Of a stretch of DNA of 64,000 nt, positions 60,045 to 64,000 are shown one piece after another (the first letter of the stretch is position 1; each line of letters starts with the position of its first letter). A program made the position numbers and the translations under genes. The stretch lies in the NCBI GenBank assembly GCA_035505915.1, contig DATJQI010000080.1, forward strand, positions 1 to 64,000, written 5' to 3'. This stretch comes from 40CM-2-70-7 sp035505915 (GTDB lineage Bacteria > Gemmatimonadota > Gemmatimonadetes > Gemmatimonadales > GWC2-71-9). Under the pieces are notes generated by a model. That model was not told the DNA's origin. It saw only the letters and a list, made by a program, of their open reading frames with translations, and made no database searches.

Positions 60045-60120
60045 GGGGTCAGGGATCAGGGGTCAGGGATCAGGCGCTGGCGACGATGTCGCCGATCCCC
60101 GGCCCCTGGCCCCCGACCCC
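60045..60120. repeat. Heptamer-periodic hairpin between rho and lepA (units GGGGTCA/GGGATCA)
   Basis: The left arm is GGGGTCA, GGGATCA, GGGGTCA, GGGATCA (60045-60072). The right arm is CGATCCC, CGGCCCC, TGGCCCC, CGACCCC (60093-60120). Four heptamers per arm, inverted, with a loop of about 20 nt. It occupies most of the divergent rho-lepA promoter region. Confidence 0.88.
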
Positions 60121-60123
60121 TCG

Positions 60124-60129
60124 TATATT
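60124..60129 (+). promoter_or_regulatory. Putative -10 of the lepA operon (leaderless)
   Basis: TATATT ends 8 nt before ATG 60138. The spacer (CCCCGCCA) has no Shine-Dalgarno sequence. The -35 region would fall in the right arm of the heptamer hairpin. Confidence 0.45.
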
Positions 60130-60137
60130 CCCCGCCA

Positions 60138-61929
<1,792 letters not shown>

Positions 61930-61937
<8 letters not shown>

Positions 61938-62937
61938 CCTGGTGGTGCAGACGGCGTTCCTGGGGGACGTCGTGCTGACCACGCCCCTGCTCCGGGTTCT
62001 GGCCGCGCGGCACGGACCGGTGGACGTCGTCGCGACGCCGGCCGCCGCGCCGCTGCTCGAGACCCACGCCGCCGTCCGCCGGGTGATCCCCTACGACAAG
62101 CGCGGCGCCGACCGGGGACGCGCGGGCCTGGCCGCCCTCGCGCGGCGTCTCGCGGAGACGCACTATGAAGCCGCGTACCTCCCGCACCGGTCCCTGCGCA
62201 GCGCGCTCCTGGCGTTCCGGGCCCGGATCCCGACCCGGATCGGGTTTCGCGACGGCTGGCGCCTGCTCTATACCGAGAGCCGCCCGCGCCCGGCCACGGG
62301 ACACGAGGTCGACCGGCTGCTGGCGTTGGCGGGGGAGCCGCGCGCCATCCGGACGCCGAGCATCGGCCTGACCGCGGGGGACCACGGGGCGGCGGCGCGG
62401 TTCGTCGAGGACGAGGGACTCGGCGCCGAGCTGGTGGCGGTGGCGCCGGGGTCGATCTGGGGCACCAAGCGGTGGCCCCACTACGCCGACCTGGCGGCAC
62501 GACTGGCGGACGGTCACGCGATCGTCGTCGTGGGCGGCGCCGACGACGCCGGACTGGCCAACGCCATCGTCGCATCGGTGCGGGCCGCGGGCGGGCGGGC
62601 GGCCTCGGCGTGCGGGCGCCTCGCCCTGCGGGAATCGGCGGCGCTCATCGCCCGGGCGAAGCTGCTGGTGACGAACGACAGCGCGCCCCTGCACTTCGCC
62701 CAGGCCGTGGGAACGCCCACGGTGGCCCTTTTCGGGCCCACCCTGGCGGCCTTCGGGTTCGGACCGTTGAATCCCGGGGACCGGGTGGTCGAGATGACGG
62801 ATCTGGAATGCCGGCCCTGCTCGCGGCACGGGCCGGCGTCCTGCCCCCTGAAACACCACCGCTGCCTGCGGGACCTGCCCGTGGACCGCGTGATGGCCGC
62901 GATCGAGGAGACCGGTGCGCTACGTCGTCGGAATTGA
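61930..62937 (+). CDS. Glycosyltransferase family 9 (heptosyltransferase-like)
   Basis: A 335-residue GT-B enzyme. VVQTAFLGDVVLTTPLLRVL is the acceptor-side start of WaaF/WaaC-type enzymes. GSIWGTKRWPHYADLA and TNDSAPLHFAQAVGTPTVALFG are the nucleotide-sugar site. It probably transfers a heptose or similar sugar in lipopolysaccharide core synthesis. The TTG start 61930 overlaps the lepA stop by 8 nt. A late cysteine group (CRPCSRHGPASCPLKHHRC) is common in this family. Confidence 0.88.
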
Positions 62938-63883
62938 CATCGGCGGGACCAACCTGGTGGTGGGCACGGTCGCCGAAGACGGCTCCGAGCTCGTCGGCAT
63001 GGTGGTCGACTCCACGCATTCCGAAGAAGGCGCCGATGCCGTGATGGAGCGCATCGGACGGCTGGTCAAGAACTCCGTCGCGGCCGCCAAGGGCAAGGAG
63101 GTCATCGGCGTCGGGATCGGATCTCCCGGCCCCCTGGACACGGCCACCGGTGTCGTCCTGGTCACGCCCAACCTGGGCTGGACCAACTTCCCGCTCCGGG
63201 ACCGGGTGGCCGCGATGACCGGTTTGCCCGCCGAGCTGGACAACGACGCCAATTGCGCCATCTACGGCGAATGGTGGCAGGGCGCGGCCCGGGGCGCCCG
63301 GGCGGTCGTGGGTCTGACCATCGGCACCGGGATCGGCGGCGGGATCGTCCTGGACGGCCAGATCTACCACGGCGTCTCGGATGCCGCGGGCGAGATCGGG
63401 CACACCACCATCGACCCCACCGGGCGCCGCTGCAAATGCGGCAACTACGGCTGCCTCGAAGCGTACGCGTCCGGGCCGGCCATCGCGGCCCGCGCCATCG
63501 AAGGCATCGAAGCCGGGGTCGAGACGTCCCTGGCCCGCTATGTGGACGGGGACCTGCCGCGGCTGACGGCCCAGGTGGTCTACCAGGCCGCGCACGACGG
63601 CGACATCTACGCGCTGGAGGTGGTCAACGACACGGCCAAGATCCTCGGTGCCGGCGTCGCCAACATCATCAACACCTTCAATCCCGACGTCGTCGTGATC
63701 TGCGGCGGCGTGACCCTGGCCGGCGACAAGCTCTTCGTGCCGCTCCGGCGCGAAGTCAATCAGCGGGCCTTCAAGTCGTCCGTGCAGGTCTGCCGCATCG
63801 TGCCCGGCGAGCTGCCGGGCACCGCCGGCGTATACGGCGCCGCGGCGGCGTTCCTCCACCGCCGGAAGGGCGCGTCGCGGTGA
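62915..63883 (+). CDS. ROK-family sugar kinase (glucokinase-like)
   Basis: A 322-residue kinase. GIDIGGTNL is the phosphate-binding start. LDNDANCAIYGE includes the catalytic Asp, and GLTIGTGIGGGIV is the second phosphate motif. The zinc motif CKCGNYGCLEAYAS with the preceding EIGH defines the ROK family. Glucose is the likely substrate; N-acetylated or epimeric sugars are possible. It overlaps the GT9 gene by 23 nt and the next kinase by GTGA. Confidence 0.9.
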   Translation: MRYVVGIDIGGTNLVVGTVAEDGSELVGMVVDSTHSEEGADAVMERIGRLVKNSVAAAKGKEVIGVGIGSPGPLDTATGVVLVTPNLGWTNFPLRDRVAAMTGLPAELDNDANCAIYGEWWQGAARGARAVVGLTIGTGIGGGIVLDGQIYHGVSDAAGEIGHTTIDPTGRRCKCGNYGCLEAYASGPAIAARAIEGIEAGVETSLARYVDGDLPRLTAQVVYQAAHDGDIYALEVVNDTAKILGAGVANIINTFNPDVVVICGGVTLAGDKLFVPLRREVNQRAFKSSVQVCRIVPGELPGTAGVYGAAAAFLHRRKGASR

Positions 63884-64000
63884 AGCGGATCGGGGTGGTG
63901 GGCGCCATGGTGTGGGACACCATCTACGGCCGCGATCCGGCGCAGCCGGCGGTGGAGGAATGGGGGGGCATCGCGTACGCGCTGGCCGCCCTCGACGCCG
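63880..64000 (+). CDS. PfkB-family carbohydrate kinase, N-terminal part (partial)
   Basis: The first 40 codons from GTG 63880, cut by the window end. The peptide begins KRIGVVGAMVWDTIYG and reaches EEWGGIAYALAALDA, the N-terminal strand and GG helix of ribokinase-like enzymes. It overlaps the ROK kinase stop as GTGA. The substrate cannot be judged from this part. Confidence 0.7.
   Translation, partial: MKRIGVVGAMVWDTIYGRDPAQPAVEEWGGIAYALAALDA

Overview
The window is GC-rich, densely packed bacterial chromosome. Neighbouring genes commonly overlap by 1-8 nt (ATGA, GTGA, TTGA, TGATG junctions), and several convergent pairs share their stop codons. The gene content points to a soil or freshwater member of Gemmatimonadota or a neighbouring lineage: a PadR plus duplicated-permease (ADOP) ABC cassette, several large exported metallo- and serine peptidases (M1, M13, tricorn-like S41), an exported DinB-like protein, DUF2277, CPXCG and DUF6504 proteins, and an envelope of Gram-negative type (TonB receptor, RND pump with outer-membrane factor, SurA, heptosyltransferase-like GT9). 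The assignment is inferred from content, since no rRNA is present. I see no phage, insertion sequence or CRISPR array.

Layout. 1-156: end of a pirin gene. 8180-163 (minus): a heme-type uptake operon, large surface lipoprotein > hmuT > hmuU > hmuV > TonB receptor. 8266-15544: M1 peptidase, SulP anion transporter, tRNA-Leu(GAG), tricorn-like protease. 15557-24084: small envelope and zinc-binding proteins, cyclophilin, PPK2, infA with an intrinsic terminator directly in front of it, M13 peptidase, phosphoesterase, DUF2277 and a VanX-like dipeptidase. 24224-29924: a complete RND efflux operon preceded by an 11-C tract. 29984-34556: DinB-like protein, ADOP permease with autoregulated padR, tRNA-Ile(GAT), MazEF-type toxin-antitoxin. 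34553-40451: DUF72 protein diverging from an imuB-DUF6504-dnaE2 mutagenesis operon. 40448-48259: 26-residue-repeat protein, beta-helix/PA14 protein, acidic peptide, typA, a cation diffusion facilitator diverging from a CNNM/CorC-type protein. 57818-48256 (minus): DUF58 > BatA > mfd > parvulin > surA > pdxA. 57984-64000: DUF4384 protein, a short rho, then lepA > GT9 > ROK kinase > PfkB kinase (cut by the window end).

The most unusual structure is a dispersed repeat family with a strict 7-bp period. A typical copy has two arms of four heptamers (28 bp each), inverted around a short loop. The heptamer itself differs between copies (GAACGCG, GGGATCA, TCAGCCA, GCGGGAA, GGGGATT, CGGGAGC). Copies lie between genes and also inside imuB, at the C-terminus of dnaE2, in pdxA and in the beta-helix gene, always with the reading frame kept open. 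They resemble in form the heptanucleotide STRR repeats of filamentous cyanobacteria, but here they are arranged as hairpins.

Other points of note: several genes without a Shine-Dalgarno sequence have a -10-like hexamer 6-9 nt before the start codon (leaderless mRNAs); a perfect PadR operator overlaps such a promoter; pdxA has no ATG, GTG or TTG start before its conserved N-terminus; and Rho lacks most of its N-terminal RNA-binding region.
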